A DNA stretch of 64,000 nt, taken from NCBI RefSeq assembly GCF_002812705.1, contig NZ_CP025030.1:186001-250000 (forward strand). The letters run 5' to 3'. The notes under the pieces are model-generated. The model was not told the origin of the DNA. It ran no database searches and saw only the letters and a list, made by a program, of their open reading frames with translations. Source of the DNA: Achromobacter spanius (GTDB taxonomy: Bacteria; Pseudomonadota; Gammaproteobacteria; Burkholderiales; Burkholderiaceae_B). Below are positions 44,333 through 53,253 of this stretch, one piece after another; within the stretch, counting starts at the first letter, position 1; every line of letters starts with the position of its first letter. The translations under genes were made by a program, and so were the position numbers.

Positions 44333-45319
44333 TTAAGCTGCCTGCACGCCCGAGGGCCAGACTTCGCCGAACACGCGCAGCCAGTTCTCGCCCAGGATTT
44401 TCCGGATGTGGATCTCGCTCCAGCCCGCGCGCTGCATCGCGGCGGTCAGATTGGGAAATTCGCCGATGGTCTGAATGCCCTCGGGGTTGCGGATGGCGCC
44501 GAAGTCCGTCAAGCGGCGATGGCGGCCCTTGTCGTGCGTCAGCCAATCGAAGAATGGCTGGCCATACCCTTGCGTGAAATCGGTGCCGATACCCACCGCG
44601 TCTTCGCCGACCAGGTCGACGACATAGCCGATGGCCTCGACGTAGTCGTCCACGGTGGCCTGCACGCCGCGCTTGAGAAAGGGCGGAAACATCGTCACGC
44701 CGATGAATCCGCCGCGCTCTGCAATAAAGCGCAACTGCGCGTCGCTCTTGTTGCGCGGGTGCTCTTTCAGCCCGGCCGGCAGGCAGTGCGAATAGCAAAC
44801 GGGTTTGGAAGAAGCCAGGATCGCCTCTTCGGACGTCGTGGCGCCTACGTGGGACAAGTCCACCATGATGCCAACCCGGTTCATCTCGGCGACAACTTCG
44901 CGGCCGTAGCCGGACAAGCCGCCGTCGCGTTCGTAGCATCCCGTGCCGATCAGGTTCTGCGTGTTGTAGCAAAGCTGGACCACGCGCACACCCATGTCGG
45001 CAAAGGCTTCGACCGCGCCCAGGTTGTCCTGGAATGCATGGCCGTTCTGAAAGCCCAGGATGATGCCCGTCTTGCCGTCGCGCTTGGCTTGGCGGATATC
45101 TTCGGTGGTGCGCACCAACGTCACCAGGTCATCATTGGCGCGAATCAGCGCTTTCATGGCGGCGATGTTGGCGACGGTTTGTTCAAACCCCTCCCAGACC
45201 GACACCGTGCAGTTGGCAGCCGTCAACCCGCCCCGTTTCATGTCTTCGAACACGGACCGGTCCCATTTCGAGATGATCAGGCCGTCAATAACCATACTTT
45301 TCTGATGAAGCGTCGTCAT
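44333..45319 (-). CDS. M19 renal-dipeptidase-family protein of the dimethylglycine cluster
   Basis: 328 aa. Overall M19 fold: VQLCYNTQNLIGTGCYERDGGLSGYGREVVAEMNRVGIMVDLSHVGATTSEEAI, SHCLPAGLKEHPRNKSDAQLRFIAERGGFIGVTMFPPFL and VGIGTDF. The N-terminal His-x-Asp metal motif, normally near residue 15-20, is replaced here by VIDGLIISKWD. A standard dipeptidase activity is therefore doubtful. A homolog stands at the same place in the Pseudomonas dgc cluster. Confidence 0.8.
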   Translation of the reverse strand: MTTLHQKSMVIDGLIISKWDRSVFEDMKRGGLTAANCTVSVWEGFEQTVANIAAMKALIRANDDLVTLVRTTEDIRQAKRDGKTGIILGFQNGHAFQDNLGAVEAFADMGVRVVQLCYNTQNLIGTGCYERDGGLSGYGREVVAEMNRVGIMVDLSHVGATTSEEAILASSKPVCYSHCLPAGLKEHPRNKSDAQLRFIAERGGFIGVTMFPPFLKRGVQATVDDYVEAIGYVVDLVGEDAVGIGTDFTQGYGQPFFDWLTHDKGRHRRLTDFGAIRNPEGIQTIGEFPNLTAAMQRAGWSEIHIRKILGENWLRVFGEVWPSGVQAA

Positions 45320-45344
45320 GCCGTTCCCCCTGGAATTGTGCCGC

Positions 45345-46622
45345 TCAGTAGATGGGATGGCGCTGACAGAGCGCCTGGACCTCGCTTCGGATACGCCGCT
45401 CGGTGGCTTCGTGCTCGTCAGGGCTGGTGACCAGCATGTCGATCACATGGACGATCATTTCCCCGATGGCGCGAAATTCGTCCTCGCCAAAGCCGCGCGA
45501 CGTGGCGGCCGGCGTGCCCAGGCGGATGCCGGAGGTGACTGACGGGCTTTGCGTATCGAAAGGGATGCCGTTCTTGTTGCAGGTGATGCCCGCCTGCTCA
45601 AGGGCGCGCTCGACATGGGCGCCAGTGAGCCCCTTGGAACGCAGGTCCAGCAATAAAAGGTGGTTGTCCGTGCCGCCCGAAACCAGGTCGATGCCGCCCG
45701 CCATCAGCACGTGACCCAGCGTTTTCGCATTGGTCAGGACGCGGTCGATATAGCGCTTGAAGTCCGTTTGCAGGGCTTCGCCGAAGGCCACCGTCTTGGC
45801 GGCCACCACGTGCATCAGCGGGCCACCCTGCAACCCGGGAAACACCGCCGAATTGATCTTCCTGGCGAGCGCGCCATCGTTGGTCAGGATGAAGCCGCCT
45901 CGCGGACCGCGCAACGTCTTGTGCGTGGTCGAGGTCACGACGTGCGCATGCGGGACCGGGCTTGGATGCTTGCCGGCCGCGACCAGGCCGGCAATATGCG
46001 CCATGTCCACCATCAGCAGCGCCCCGGCTTCGTCGGCAATCTGGCGAAAGCGGGCGAAGTCCGGCTGCCTTGGGTAGGCCGAAAAGCCCGCGATGATGAG
46101 CTTGGGACGGTGCGCCAGCGCCAGGCGCCGGACTTCGTCATAGTCGATCAGGCTGTCGTATTGGCGCACGCCGTACTGCACGGCGTTGAACCATCGCCCA
46201 GACATCGCGGGCCGCGCACCGTGGGTCAGGTGCCCACCGGCATCCAGCGACATGCCCAGCACGGTGTCGCCGGGTTCCAGCAAGGCCAGCATGACCGCGC
46301 CGTTGGCCTGGGCGCCCGAATGCGGCTGCACGTTGGCGTAGTCGGCCTGGAACAGCTCGCGCACGCGCAGCAGCGCCAGCGATTCCACCTCGTCCATGTG
46401 TTCACAGCCGCCGTAGAAGCGCCGCCCCACATAGCCTTCGGCGTACTTGTTGGTCAACACCGAGCCCTGCGCTTCCATCACGGCGCGGGACACCAGGTTT
46501 TCAGATGCGATCAGTTCGATCTGGGTCTGTTGGCGGCGCAGTTCGCGTTCCTGCATGGCCATCACGACCGGGTCGCGCTTGGCCAGCGGTGCGGAGAAAA
46601 AAGACGACGAGGACTGGAACAT
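45345..46622 (-). CDS. glyA: Serine hydroxymethyltransferase
   Basis: 425 aa. PLP enzyme: catalytic lysine in [37 protein letters not shown], and [25 protein letters not shown]. It turns glycine plus methylene-tetrahydrofolate into serine, which drains both products of the sox step. As first gene of the operon it is probably a dedicated second copy rather than the housekeeping gene. Confidence 0.94.
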   Translation of the reverse strand: MFQSSSSFFSAPLAKRDPVVMAMQERELRRQQTQIELIASENLVSRAVMEAQGSVLTNKYAEGYVGRRFYGGCEHMDEVESLALLRVRELFQADYANVQPHSGAQANGAVMLALLEPGDTVLGMSLDAGGHLTHGARPAMSGRWFNAVQYGVRQYDSLIDYDEVRRLALAHRPKLIIAGFSAYPRQPDFARFRQIADEAGALLMVDMAHIAGLVAAGKHPSPVPHAHVVTSTTHKTLRGPRGGFILTNDGALARKINSAVFPGLQGGPLMHVVAAKTVAFGEALQTDFKRYIDRVLTNAKTLGHVLMAGGIDLVSGGTDNHLLLLDLRSKGLTGAHVERALEQAGITCNKNGIPFDTQSPSVTSGIRLGTPAATSRGFGEDEFRAIGEMIVHVIDMLVTSPDEHEATERRIRSEVQALCQRHPIY

Positions 46623-46913
46623 GACGACCCTGCCTTCGGTAGCAACGGCATTCGGAAATCCGGCATGAACCGGCCCTGTGGAGCATTCTTTCCCAAACGT
46701 CCTGGACGCTGTTATCTGAACCGGACCAGATCTTGTCCGATTACGACAGCGTCAATCGCCATCGGCCGGCAAGCCGCCTGCAGCAATGTTCTGCGAATTT
46801 TCGTATTCGTCCTAAGGGCACAGGCGCAAGGCTGGCCTACGATGCAACGGTCCCATGCCGAATCCTCCGAGCCGGCATCCCAGTGCGACTACATCCGCCC
46901 AAGGAGCATCGCC
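46623..46913. promoter_or_regulatory. Divergent control region of glyA operon and second GlxA-type regulator
   Basis: 291 bases between two start codons reading apart. It contains a TTGTC...GACA dyad at 46733-46748 and AAGGAG before the regulator start. I cannot place -10 and -35 with confidence. A GbdR-like binding site is expected here. Confidence 0.4.
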
Positions 46914-48053
46914 ATGACAGCCCCTTTGCCGAGCCCGGATCGCCAGCATCTTCGGCACTTCGGTTTCCTGCCCTTGCCGCAATTCACCATGCTGTCGTTC
47001 ATGACCGCGATTGAAGTGCTGCGCATGGCCAACCATCTGCTGGGCCGGCCTTATTACCGATGGTCCATCGTCAGCGCATCATCCGGGCCGGTCGTGGCCA
47101 GCAACGGGCTGACCGTGCAAGCCAGCATGCCGAACGATGCCGATCCGCCCGACGCCGTGTTCGTTTGCGGCGGCACGCGCGCAAACGCCGACGTCGACCA
47201 CGCCACATTGGAATGGCTGCAGCACCTGGCCGCGCGCGATGTGACGCTGGGTAGTCTGTGCACGGGCACCCACACGCTGCTGCGAGCCGGCCTGCTCGAC
47301 GGCTATACCTGCGCGTCGCATTGGGAAGACCTGGTGATGCTGCAACGCGAGTTCCCCAAGAGCCGCTTGTCGCAAGACCTGTTCGTGATCGACCGCGACC
47401 GCATCACCTGCACGGGCGGCACCGCGCCGCTGGACATGATGTTGAACCTGGTGGGCGAATCCGTCGGCGCCGGCATCGTCGCCCTGATCGCCAACCAGTT
47501 CACCATCGGACATGTGCGCGACCACAAGGACAAGCAGCGCATGCCCGCGTCGATGCGCATGCCCGCCGCGCATCCCGCGCTGGCCGAAGTCATCGCGCTG
47601 ATGGAGGTCAACCTGAAAGAGCCGTTGTCGCTGGATGAGCTGGCGCATCTGTCGGGGGCTTCGCAGCGTCAATTGCAGCGGTTGTTCCGCGAACACCTGG
47701 GCACCACGCCCAAGCAGCACTATCTAAGCCTCAGGTTGCGCCACGCACGCGCACTGCTGCGCCAGACGCCGATGTCGATCACCAGCATCACGTCCGCCTG
47801 CGGCTTTCAGTCGGCATGTCATTTCAGCAAGACGTACCGGGCGCTGTATGGGGCCGCGCCCAGTTCGGAACGGCGCAATCCGCAGTCGTTTGACCACGAT
47901 CGGCGTGGCCCGGCGTTGGGGCCGGGATCGGGGCTGGGATCGGGGCCGGGATCGGAGGCGGGGTTGGATGCCAGATTGGGGGCCGGCCTGGGCACGGATC
48001 TGGATCCGAAAGCCTTTTCCCCCCGATCCACCCGCAACGCTACACAAGCCTGA
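46914..48053 (+). CDS. Second GlxA-family AraC regulator
   Basis: 379 aa from ATG 46914 with AAGGAG upstream. DJ-1/PfpI-like domain (HFGFLLPLPQF-type start, FVCGGTRANADVDHATLEWL, SLCTGTHTLLRAGLLDGYTC) and AraC domain (ASQRQLQRLFREHLGTTPKQHYLSLRLRHARALL). The last 45 residues are a Gly/Ser/Leu-rich repeat tail not expected for the family. It is a paralog of the regulator at 34449-35537 and diverges from glyA, so it is probably the direct switch of the dimethylglycine genes. Confidence 0.85.
   Translation: MTAPLPSPDRQHLRHFGFLPLPQFTMLSFMTAIEVLRMANHLLGRPYYRWSIVSASSGPVVASNGLTVQASMPNDADPPDAVFVCGGTRANADVDHATLEWLQHLAARDVTLGSLCTGTHTLLRAGLLDGYTCASHWEDLVMLQREFPKSRLSQDLFVIDRDRITCTGGTAPLDMMLNLVGESVGAGIVALIANQFTIGHVRDHKDKQRMPASMRMPAAHPALAEVIALMEVNLKEPLSLDELAHLSGASQRQLQRLFREHLGTTPKQHYLSLRLRHARALLRQTPMSITSITSACGFQSACHFSKTYRALYGAAPSSERRNPQSFDHDRRGPALGPGSGLGSGPGSEAGLDARLGAGLGTDLDPKAFSPRSTRNATQA
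47917..47965 (+). repeat. GC-rich 12-bp tandem repeat in the regulator's 3' end
   Basis: Roughly four units of GGGATCGGGGCC/T-like sequence encode the Gly/Ser/Leu tail of the regulator. Such repeats change length by slippage. Confidence 0.6.
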
Positions 48054-48068
48054 AATTCTGTGTATAAT
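48041..48068 (+). promoter_or_regulatory. Promoter of the tRNA-Gly/tRNA-Cys unit
   Basis: Perfect TATAAT at 48063-48068 with a modest TACACA at 48041-48046 (16-base spacer) overlaps the end of the regulator gene and precedes the tRNA-Gly by about 155 bases. Confidence 0.6.
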
Positions 48069-48147
48069 CGCTGTCTTTGGTGAACACGGCCTTCGAGGAA
48101 AGCTTCTCGAATTTCACCAAACCCCTGCTGAAAATTTTCATAATTTC

Positions 48148-48219
48148 AGCGGAAGAAGCAGTAGCAGCGGAAGAAGCAGTAGCAGCGGAAGAAGCAGTAG
48201 CAGCAGAAGAAGCAGTACA
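48148..48219 (+). repeat. Four 18-bp tandem repeats in the tRNA leader
   Basis: AGCGGAAGAAGCAGTAGC is repeated exactly at 48148-48165, 48166-48183 and 48184-48201, and with three changes at 48202-48219. It ends two bases before the mature tRNA-Gly. In one frame it would read Ala-Glu-Glu-Ala-Val-Ala. Confidence 0.9.
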
Positions 48220-48221
48220 AC

Positions 48222-48297
48222 GCGGGAGTAGCTCAGTTGGTAGAGCGCAACCTTGCCAAGGTTGAGGTCGCGAGTTCGAGACTCGTCTCCCGCTCCA
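48222..48297 (+). tRNA. tRNA-Gly (GCC), second copy
   Basis: 76 nt, identical in sequence to 26638-26713, with encoded CCA. It lies in the same direction 21.6 kb away, so the two form a perfect direct repeat around the betaine cluster. Its leader holds the 18-bp repeats. Confidence 0.98.
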
Positions 48298-48305
48298 AAT
48301 ACAAG

Positions 48306-48340
48306 AAGGAAGCATCGGCCAACACCGCGCTTCCTTTTTT
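48306..48340 (+). terminator. Terminator-like hairpin between tRNA-Gly and tRNA-Cys
   Basis: AAGGAAGC (48306-48313) pairs with GCTTCCTT (48329-48336) over a 15-base loop, followed by Ts to 48340. It may stop part of the transcripts or aid processing before tRNA-Cys, which has no obvious promoter of its own. Confidence 0.55.
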
Positions 48341-48352
48341 CTTGCAAGTGCT

Positions 48353-48426
48353 GGCGCAATGGCAGAGTGGTCATGCAGCGGATTGCAAATCCGTGTACGT
48401 CGGTTCGATTCCGGCTTGCGCCTCCA
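48353..48426 (+). tRNA. tRNA-Cys (GCA)
   Basis: 74 nt with encoded CCA. The acceptor GGCGCAA pairs with TTGCGCC, the anticodon loop reads ATTGCAAAT, and the T-loop is GGTTCGATTCC. It follows tRNA-Gly by 55 bases. Confidence 0.97.
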
Positions 48427-48434
48427 GTATCTTT

Positions 48435-48461
48435 AAGGCTCGCAGCGATGCGGGCCTTTTT
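48435..48461 (+). terminator. Terminator after tRNA-Cys
   Basis: Stem AAGGCTCGC/GCGGGCCTT (48435-48443, 48450-48458) and a T-run. Confidence 0.8.
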
Positions 48462-48526
48462 GTTTTCTGGCGCGGTGTGGGGATAGCCACGGTCGAATAG
48501 CCGCCATTGGATAGCCATCGTCACGA

Positions 48527-50149
48527 TCAGCCAAGCTGGCTGGCGCGGGTTCGCAGGACAAACTTCTGGATTTTCCCCGTTGCGGTCTTCGGCAAGTCGC
48601 CGAAGATCACGGTGCGCGGCGTCTTGAAGCCCGCCAAGTGTTCGCGGCAATACCGGACCAGATCCTCCACCCCGCATGCCGACCCGGGTTTCAGCGTGAC
48701 GAAGGCGCAGGGTGTTTCGCCCCACACGGCATCCGGACGGGCCACCACGGCGGCTTCCAGCACGTCGGGGTGCCGATACAGGAGGCTTTCGATTTCCAGG
48801 GTGGAGATGTTCTCGCCGCCAGAAATGATGATGTCTTTGGCCCGGTCCTTGATTTCGATATAGCCGTCGGCATGCACCACACCCAGGTCGCCCGAATGGA
48901 ACCAGCCACCGGCGAACGCTTCGGCGGTGGCATGCGGGTTGCGCAGGTATCCCTTCATGAGCGTATTGCCTCGCAGCACGATCTCGCCAAGTGTGGCGCC
49001 GTCGGCAGGGACCGGCCGCATGGCATCGTCCACCACTTGCACCGCCTCCAGGTTGACCTTGCGCACGCCGATGCGGGCCTTCAGCGCGGCGCGCTCCTGC
49101 AGCGGCAGCGCGTCCCATTCCTCGTGCCAGGCACAACTGATGGAGGGCCCATAGGTTTCAGTCAGACCGTACAGGTGAGTCACTCCCATGCCCAGTTGGT
49201 CCATGGCTTCGATCACGGCGGCGGGCGGAGCCGCGCCACCGGTCATGGCCTGGACAGGATGCGTGGCGCGACGCCGCAGCGCGGCAGGCGCGTTGATCAG
49301 CATGTTCAGCACCACGGGGGCCGCGCAAAAGAAGCCCACGCGACTGCGCTCGATGGCCTGGAAGATCGCCTCGGGCTCGACGCGGCGCAAACAGACGTTC
49401 GTGCCCGCCAACGCCGCCATGGTCCAGGGAAAGCACCAGCCGTTGCAATGGAACATGGGCAGGGTCCATAGATACACCGAGTGCGGCGGCATGCCGCAGG
49501 TCAGAACGTTGCCGGTGGCATTGAGGTACGCGCCCCGGTGGTGGTAGACCACGCCCTTGGGATCACCGGTCGTGCCCGAGGTGTAGTTCAGGCTCAGGCT
49601 CTGCCATTCGTCCTGGGGCCAGTCCCACAACGCATCGGTGGACTGCGCCGCCAACCAGGACTCGTACTCGGCATCGCCCAGGTCGCCATGCGCGCCCCGA
49701 TATTCGGCGTCTTCGATACGCACCGTCTTTGGTGGCGCGTGCAGGCGCGCCAGCACGCCACGCACCAGATCCGCGTACTCGCTGTCGTACAGCAACACCC
49801 TCGCGGCGCCATGCTCCAGGATGAAGGCAAGCGTGCTCGCATCCAACCGTGTGTTCAGCGCGTTCAGTACGCCGCCGGCCATCGGGATTCCAAAATGCGC
49901 CTCGTACAGTGCCGGCACATTCGGCGCCAGGATGGCGACGACATCCCCACGGCGCACCCCCCAGTCTTGCAAGGCAGCCGCCAACTGGCGGCAGCGCCCA
50001 TAGGTCTCGCCCCAACTCTGGCTGCGCTCGCCGTGCAGCAAGGCGGCGCGTTCCGGATACACGCTGGCCGCCCATTGCAGAAAGCCCAGCGGCGTCAGCG
50101 CGACGTGGTTGGCGGGGCTGGGCGGCATGTCGGACGGGATGGCGGTCAT
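48527..50149 (-). CDS. Acyl-CoA synthetase (AMP-forming)
   Basis: 540 aa. Adenylation motifs are clear: YTSGTTGDPKGVVYHHRGAY, YGLTETYGP, GWFHSGDLGVVHADGYIEIKDRAKDIIISGGENIS and the catalytic lysine in PKTATGKIQKF. It resembles medium-chain or branched fatty acid-CoA ligases (AlkK-like). It is the last gene of the IclR-headed operon and should activate the free acid substrate. Confidence 0.9.
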   Translation of the reverse strand: MTAIPSDMPPSPANHVALTPLGFLQWAASVYPERAALLHGERSQSWGETYGRCRQLAAALQDWGVRRGDVVAILAPNVPALYEAHFGIPMAGGVLNALNTRLDASTLAFILEHGAARVLLYDSEYADLVRGVLARLHAPPKTVRIEDAEYRGAHGDLGDAEYESWLAAQSTDALWDWPQDEWQSLSLNYTSGTTGDPKGVVYHHRGAYLNATGNVLTCGMPPHSVYLWTLPMFHCNGWCFPWTMAALAGTNVCLRRVEPEAIFQAIERSRVGFFCAAPVVLNMLINAPAALRRRATHPVQAMTGGAAPPAAVIEAMDQLGMGVTHLYGLTETYGPSISCAWHEEWDALPLQERAALKARIGVRKVNLEAVQVVDDAMRPVPADGATLGEIVLRGNTLMKGYLRNPHATAEAFAGGWFHSGDLGVVHADGYIEIKDRAKDIIISGGENISTLEIESLLYRHPDVLEAAVVARPDAVWGETPCAFVTLKPGSACGVEDLVRYCREHLAGFKTPRTVIFGDLPKTATGKIQKFVLRTRASQLG

Positions 50150-50158
50150 TGCAATCTC

Positions 50159-51235
50159 CTAGGAAACGGAATTGGCCAAGCGCGCGGACTCGCGTTGGGC
50201 GGCGTCCCACCCGAGTCCGGCCAGCGGTGCCACCCTGGCACCCATCTCCTTCCCATCGATAGCGGCGGCGTTGCCCCCCAAGGCGCGCGCGTAGACGCCT
50301 TGCAAGATGGCGGCGATGCGGAAGAAGCTATATGCAAGGTAGAAATCCCAATTCGGCGGCGGCTGGATGCCACGCGCGCGGCAGTACGACCGGACGAACT
50401 CGGCCTCGCTGGGAATGCCCAGCGCTGCCAGATCCAGCCCCGCGATGCCTCGCCACAACGACGGCGGGATCCGCCAGCACATGCAGTGGTACGCCAGGTC
50501 CGCCATGGGGTGACCCAGCGTGGACAACTCCCAATCCAGCAGGGCGATGGCACGCGGCGCCACGGGGTCGAACACCAGGTTGTCGATTCGGTAGTCGCCG
50601 TGTACCAGACGGGTCTGATCGTCTGTGGGAAGGTGGCGTGGCAGCCAGTCGATCAGTGCGTCCATGGCGGGGATCACAGCGGTCTCGGTGTCGCGGTACT
50701 GCCGCGCCCAGCGGGCCACCTGCCGTGCGAAGAAATCCCCTGCCCGACCATAGTCCGACAGGCCCACGGCAGCGGGATCCACGGCGTGCAGCGTCGCCAG
50801 CACACGGCCCGTTTCGCCATACAGGGCGCCGCGTTCGGCGGGTTCCAGGCCAGGCAGGGCCGGATCCATGAAGACGCGGCCCCGCGCATAGCTCATCAGA
50901 TAGAACGGCGTGCCCAACACGTCAGCGTCTGCGCAGTAGTGCAGCATGCGCGGAACCGGCACGTCGGTACTCGCCAGCGCGGCCATGACCCGGTATTCGC
51001 GGTCGATGGCGTGGGCTGACGGCAACAGCGTGCCGGGCGGCTGCTTGCGCAGCACGCGCGCGCCGGCCTTGTCCTCCAGCAAATAGGTGGGGTTGGACTG
51101 CCCCCCCGTCAACGGGCGGACGCTCAGGCTTTGCGCGTCGCACAAGCCATGTTCGGACAGGTAGGCAGCCAGTGCCGGCAGCCAATCGGGCGCGTTGCCG
51201 GAGGCAGCCAGGGACGAGTGCGGGGACGCGCTCAT
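50159..51235 (-). CDS. Phosphotransferase-family protein (ACAD10/APH-like)
   Basis: 358 aa from ATG 51233-51235 (MSASPHSSLAASGNAPDWLP). Aminoglycoside-phosphotransferase fold: GGQSNPTYLLEDKAGARVLRKQPPG, catalytic loop LVHGDYRIDNLVF and IALLDWELSTLGHPMADLAY. Such proteins pair with acyl-CoA dehydrogenases (ACAD10/11), where the kinase handles 4-hydroxy acids. The stop overlaps none of its neighbours on one side but its start overlaps the dehydrogenase stop by 4 bases. Confidence 0.88.
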   Translation of the reverse strand: MSASPHSSLAASGNAPDWLPALAAYLSEHGLCDAQSLSVRPLTGGQSNPTYLLEDKAGARVLRKQPPGTLLPSAHAIDREYRVMAALASTDVPVPRMLHYCADADVLGTPFYLMSYARGRVFMDPALPGLEPAERGALYGETGRVLATLHAVDPAAVGLSDYGRAGDFFARQVARWARQYRDTETAVIPAMDALIDWLPRHLPTDDQTRLVHGDYRIDNLVFDPVAPRAIALLDWELSTLGHPMADLAYHCMCWRIPPSLWRGIAGLDLAALGIPSEAEFVRSYCRARGIQPPPNWDFYLAYSFFRIAAILQGVYARALGGNAAAIDGKEMGARVAPLAGLGWDAAQRESARLANSVS

Positions 51236-52458
51236 ACCAGCGCCTTGCGCGGAGCATCCGCTTCGTCCCAGCACCAGAATGCGTCGCCCTCATCCATCAG
51301 GTGGCGCGCCAGCACCATCTTGTGTACCTCCGACGCGCCATCCACCAAGCGAGCCTGGCGCGCGTAGCGATAGATCCATTCCAGCGGCGTGTCCTTTGAA
51401 TAGCCACGGGCACCATTGAGCTGCAACGCAGTGTCAACGACCTTATGCAAGGTCTCTGATACGACGATCTTGGCCATGGAGATTTCCTTGCGCGCAAATG
51501 CCCCCTGATCCAGCCTCACAGCCGCGCGCATGGTGAGCAGCCGGCCGATTTCGATCTGCATGGCGGCGTCGCCCAAGAGCCACTGGACGCCCTCGCGGTC
51601 GGCCAGCTTCTGCCCGAAGCTGCTGCGCTCGCCCACGTAGTCGACCGCCACCTCCATGGCCCGCCGCGCCAGGCCCAGCCACCGCATGCAATGCGTAAGG
51701 CGCGCGGGACCAAGCCGAATCTGCGTCAGCTTCAGGCCGTCGCCCACATTCATCAGGCGGTTCTCGTCGGGGATCTCAAGCCCGTCGAATTCCAGTTCGC
51801 AATGCCCCCCGTGTTCCTCGGGGCCCATGATCGGTATGCGGCGCTCAATGCGCCAACCCGGCTGGCTGGCATCGAACAGGAACGCGGAAAGACCTTCGCG
51901 CGTATCGTCCGACGTGCGCGCGATCAGGATGAAGTGTTGCGCCGCGCCGGCCCCGGTGATGAACCATTTGCGGCCGTTGATGACCCATTTATCGCCCTTG
52001 CGGGTGGCGGTGGTGCGCATCATGGACGGGTCTGAGCCACTGCCGGGGCTGGGCTCGGTCATCACGAAAGACGAGCGCACCTTGCCGTCGATAATGGGTT
52101 GCAGCCAGCGGTCTTGCTGATCGGGCCGCGCCACTTGCGCCAGCACGCGCATATTGCCGTCATCGGGTGCGGCGGCATTGAAGGCCGCCGGCCCAAAAAT
52201 CGAACGGTTCATTTCCTCGTAGCAGGCGGCCAGGCCCACCATGGGCAGCCCCTGGCCGCCCCGCTCGCGCGGCATCTGCAAGGCCCACAGACCTGCCTCG
52301 CGGGCCTTGGCGCGCACGCGGTCCAACAAGGCCTCGTCTATGTTCTCGTGGGCATCGTAGTTGCCGCGGTCGGCTTCCAGCGGAATCAGTTCACGGTCGA
52401 CGAACGCGCGTACCCGCAAGCGGGTGGCTTCCAGTTCGGGGGGCAGGGAAAAATCCAT
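51232..52458 (-). CDS. Acyl-CoA dehydrogenase
   Basis: 408 aa. FAD/substrate motifs: SSFVMTEPSPGSGSDPSMMRTTATRKGDKWVINGRKWFITGAG, RIPIMGPEEHGGHCELEFDGLEIPDENRL, and the C-terminal block ETLHKVVDTALQLNGARGYSKDTPLEWIYRYARQARLVDGASEVHK. It is an ACAD11-type member, which fits with the phosphotransferase encoded next to it. Confidence 0.9.
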   Translation of the reverse strand: MDFSLPPELEATRLRVRAFVDRELIPLEADRGNYDAHENIDEALLDRVRAKAREAGLWALQMPRERGGQGLPMVGLAACYEEMNRSIFGPAAFNAAAPDDGNMRVLAQVARPDQQDRWLQPIIDGKVRSSFVMTEPSPGSGSDPSMMRTTATRKGDKWVINGRKWFITGAGAAQHFILIARTSDDTREGLSAFLFDASQPGWRIERRIPIMGPEEHGGHCELEFDGLEIPDENRLMNVGDGLKLTQIRLGPARLTHCMRWLGLARRAMEVAVDYVGERSSFGQKLADREGVQWLLGDAAMQIEIGRLLTMRAAVRLDQGAFARKEISMAKIVVSETLHKVVDTALQLNGARGYSKDTPLEWIYRYARQARLVDGASEVHKMVLARHLMDEGDAFWCWDEADAPRKALV

Positions 52459-52488
52459 GTTCTAGTCTCCGGATAAAGGAAATTCGGT

Positions 52489-53250
52489 TCAGATAGAACT
52501 TGTCAGGTGGCCGCCGTCCACGTCGATGACGGCGCCGGTCATGTAGGCGGAGGCGTCGGAGGCCAGCAGCAACAAGGGGCCGTCCAGGTCTTCCATGCGG
52601 CCCAGGCGGCGCTGCGGGATACGCTTGATCAGCGCCGCCCCGGCCTCCGTGGCAAAGAACTCGCGGTTCAGGTCCGTGCCGATGTAGCCAGGAGCCAGCG
52701 CGTTGACGCGAATACCATGGCGCGCCCATTCCAGCGCCAGCGCTCGGGTCAGATGCAACAGGCCAGCCTTGGCGGCGGTGTAGGCGGCAACATGCGAGGC
52801 CACGCGCTGGCCCAGGATGGAAGCGATATTGATAATGGCGCCCGACCTGCCACGGCCGTGGAAGTGGCGCGCCGCGCATTGGGCGACACGCCAGGCGCCG
52901 TTGAGATTGACGTCGATCAGTCCCGTCCAGTCCGCTTCCGAGATATCGAGCGCCGCGCGCGTCATGGCAACGCCGGCATTGTTAACGACGATATCCACCG
53001 GCCCCAGCTCGCTTTCCACCTGCTCGAATGCTGCCTGCACGCTGTCGGGCCGCGTGACATCCATGCCCGCCACGCAGGACTGACCGCCCTGCGCGCGGAT
53101 TTCGCGCGCCAGATCCTCGCCCAGTTCGGTGCGGCGTCCGCATAGCGCCACGCGCACGCCGGCGTCGGCCAGGCGTAGCGAGAAGTGGCGCCCCAACCCG
53201 CTGTAGGCGCCGGTCACCAGCGCAGTTTTGGATTTCAGGTCTTCAAACAT
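52489..53250 (-). CDS. Short-chain dehydrogenase/reductase
   Basis: 253 aa. NAD(P) motif TGAYSGLGRHF, VVNNAGVA, catalytic Ser in IINIASILGQ and Tyr-x3-Lys in YTAAKAGLLHL. Probably oxidises a hydroxyacyl intermediate of the pathway. It starts 3 bases after the stop of the AtuA-related gene. Confidence 0.9.
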   Translation of the reverse strand: MFEDLKSKTALVTGAYSGLGRHFSLRLADAGVRVALCGRRTELGEDLAREIRAQGGQSCVAGMDVTRPDSVQAAFEQVESELGPVDIVVNNAGVAMTRAALDISEADWTGLIDVNLNGAWRVAQCAARHFHGRGRSGAIINIASILGQRVASHVAAYTAAKAGLLHLTRALALEWARHGIRVNALAPGYIGTDLNREFFATEAGAALIKRIPQRRLGRMEDLDGPLLLLASDASAYMTGAVIDVDGGHLTSSI

Positions 53251-53253
53251 CGG

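Noticed and set aside
48148..48219. Short repeats considered as a CRISPR array
   Set aside because: The 18-bp units are directly adjacent with no spacers, and no cas genes are present; this is a plain tandem repeat.
48077..48265. Small open frame reading Ala-Glu-Glu-Ala-Val-Ala repeats into the tRNA-Gly
   Set aside because: It starts with GTG without a ribosome site and runs into a tRNA gene; the transcript is a tRNA precursor.
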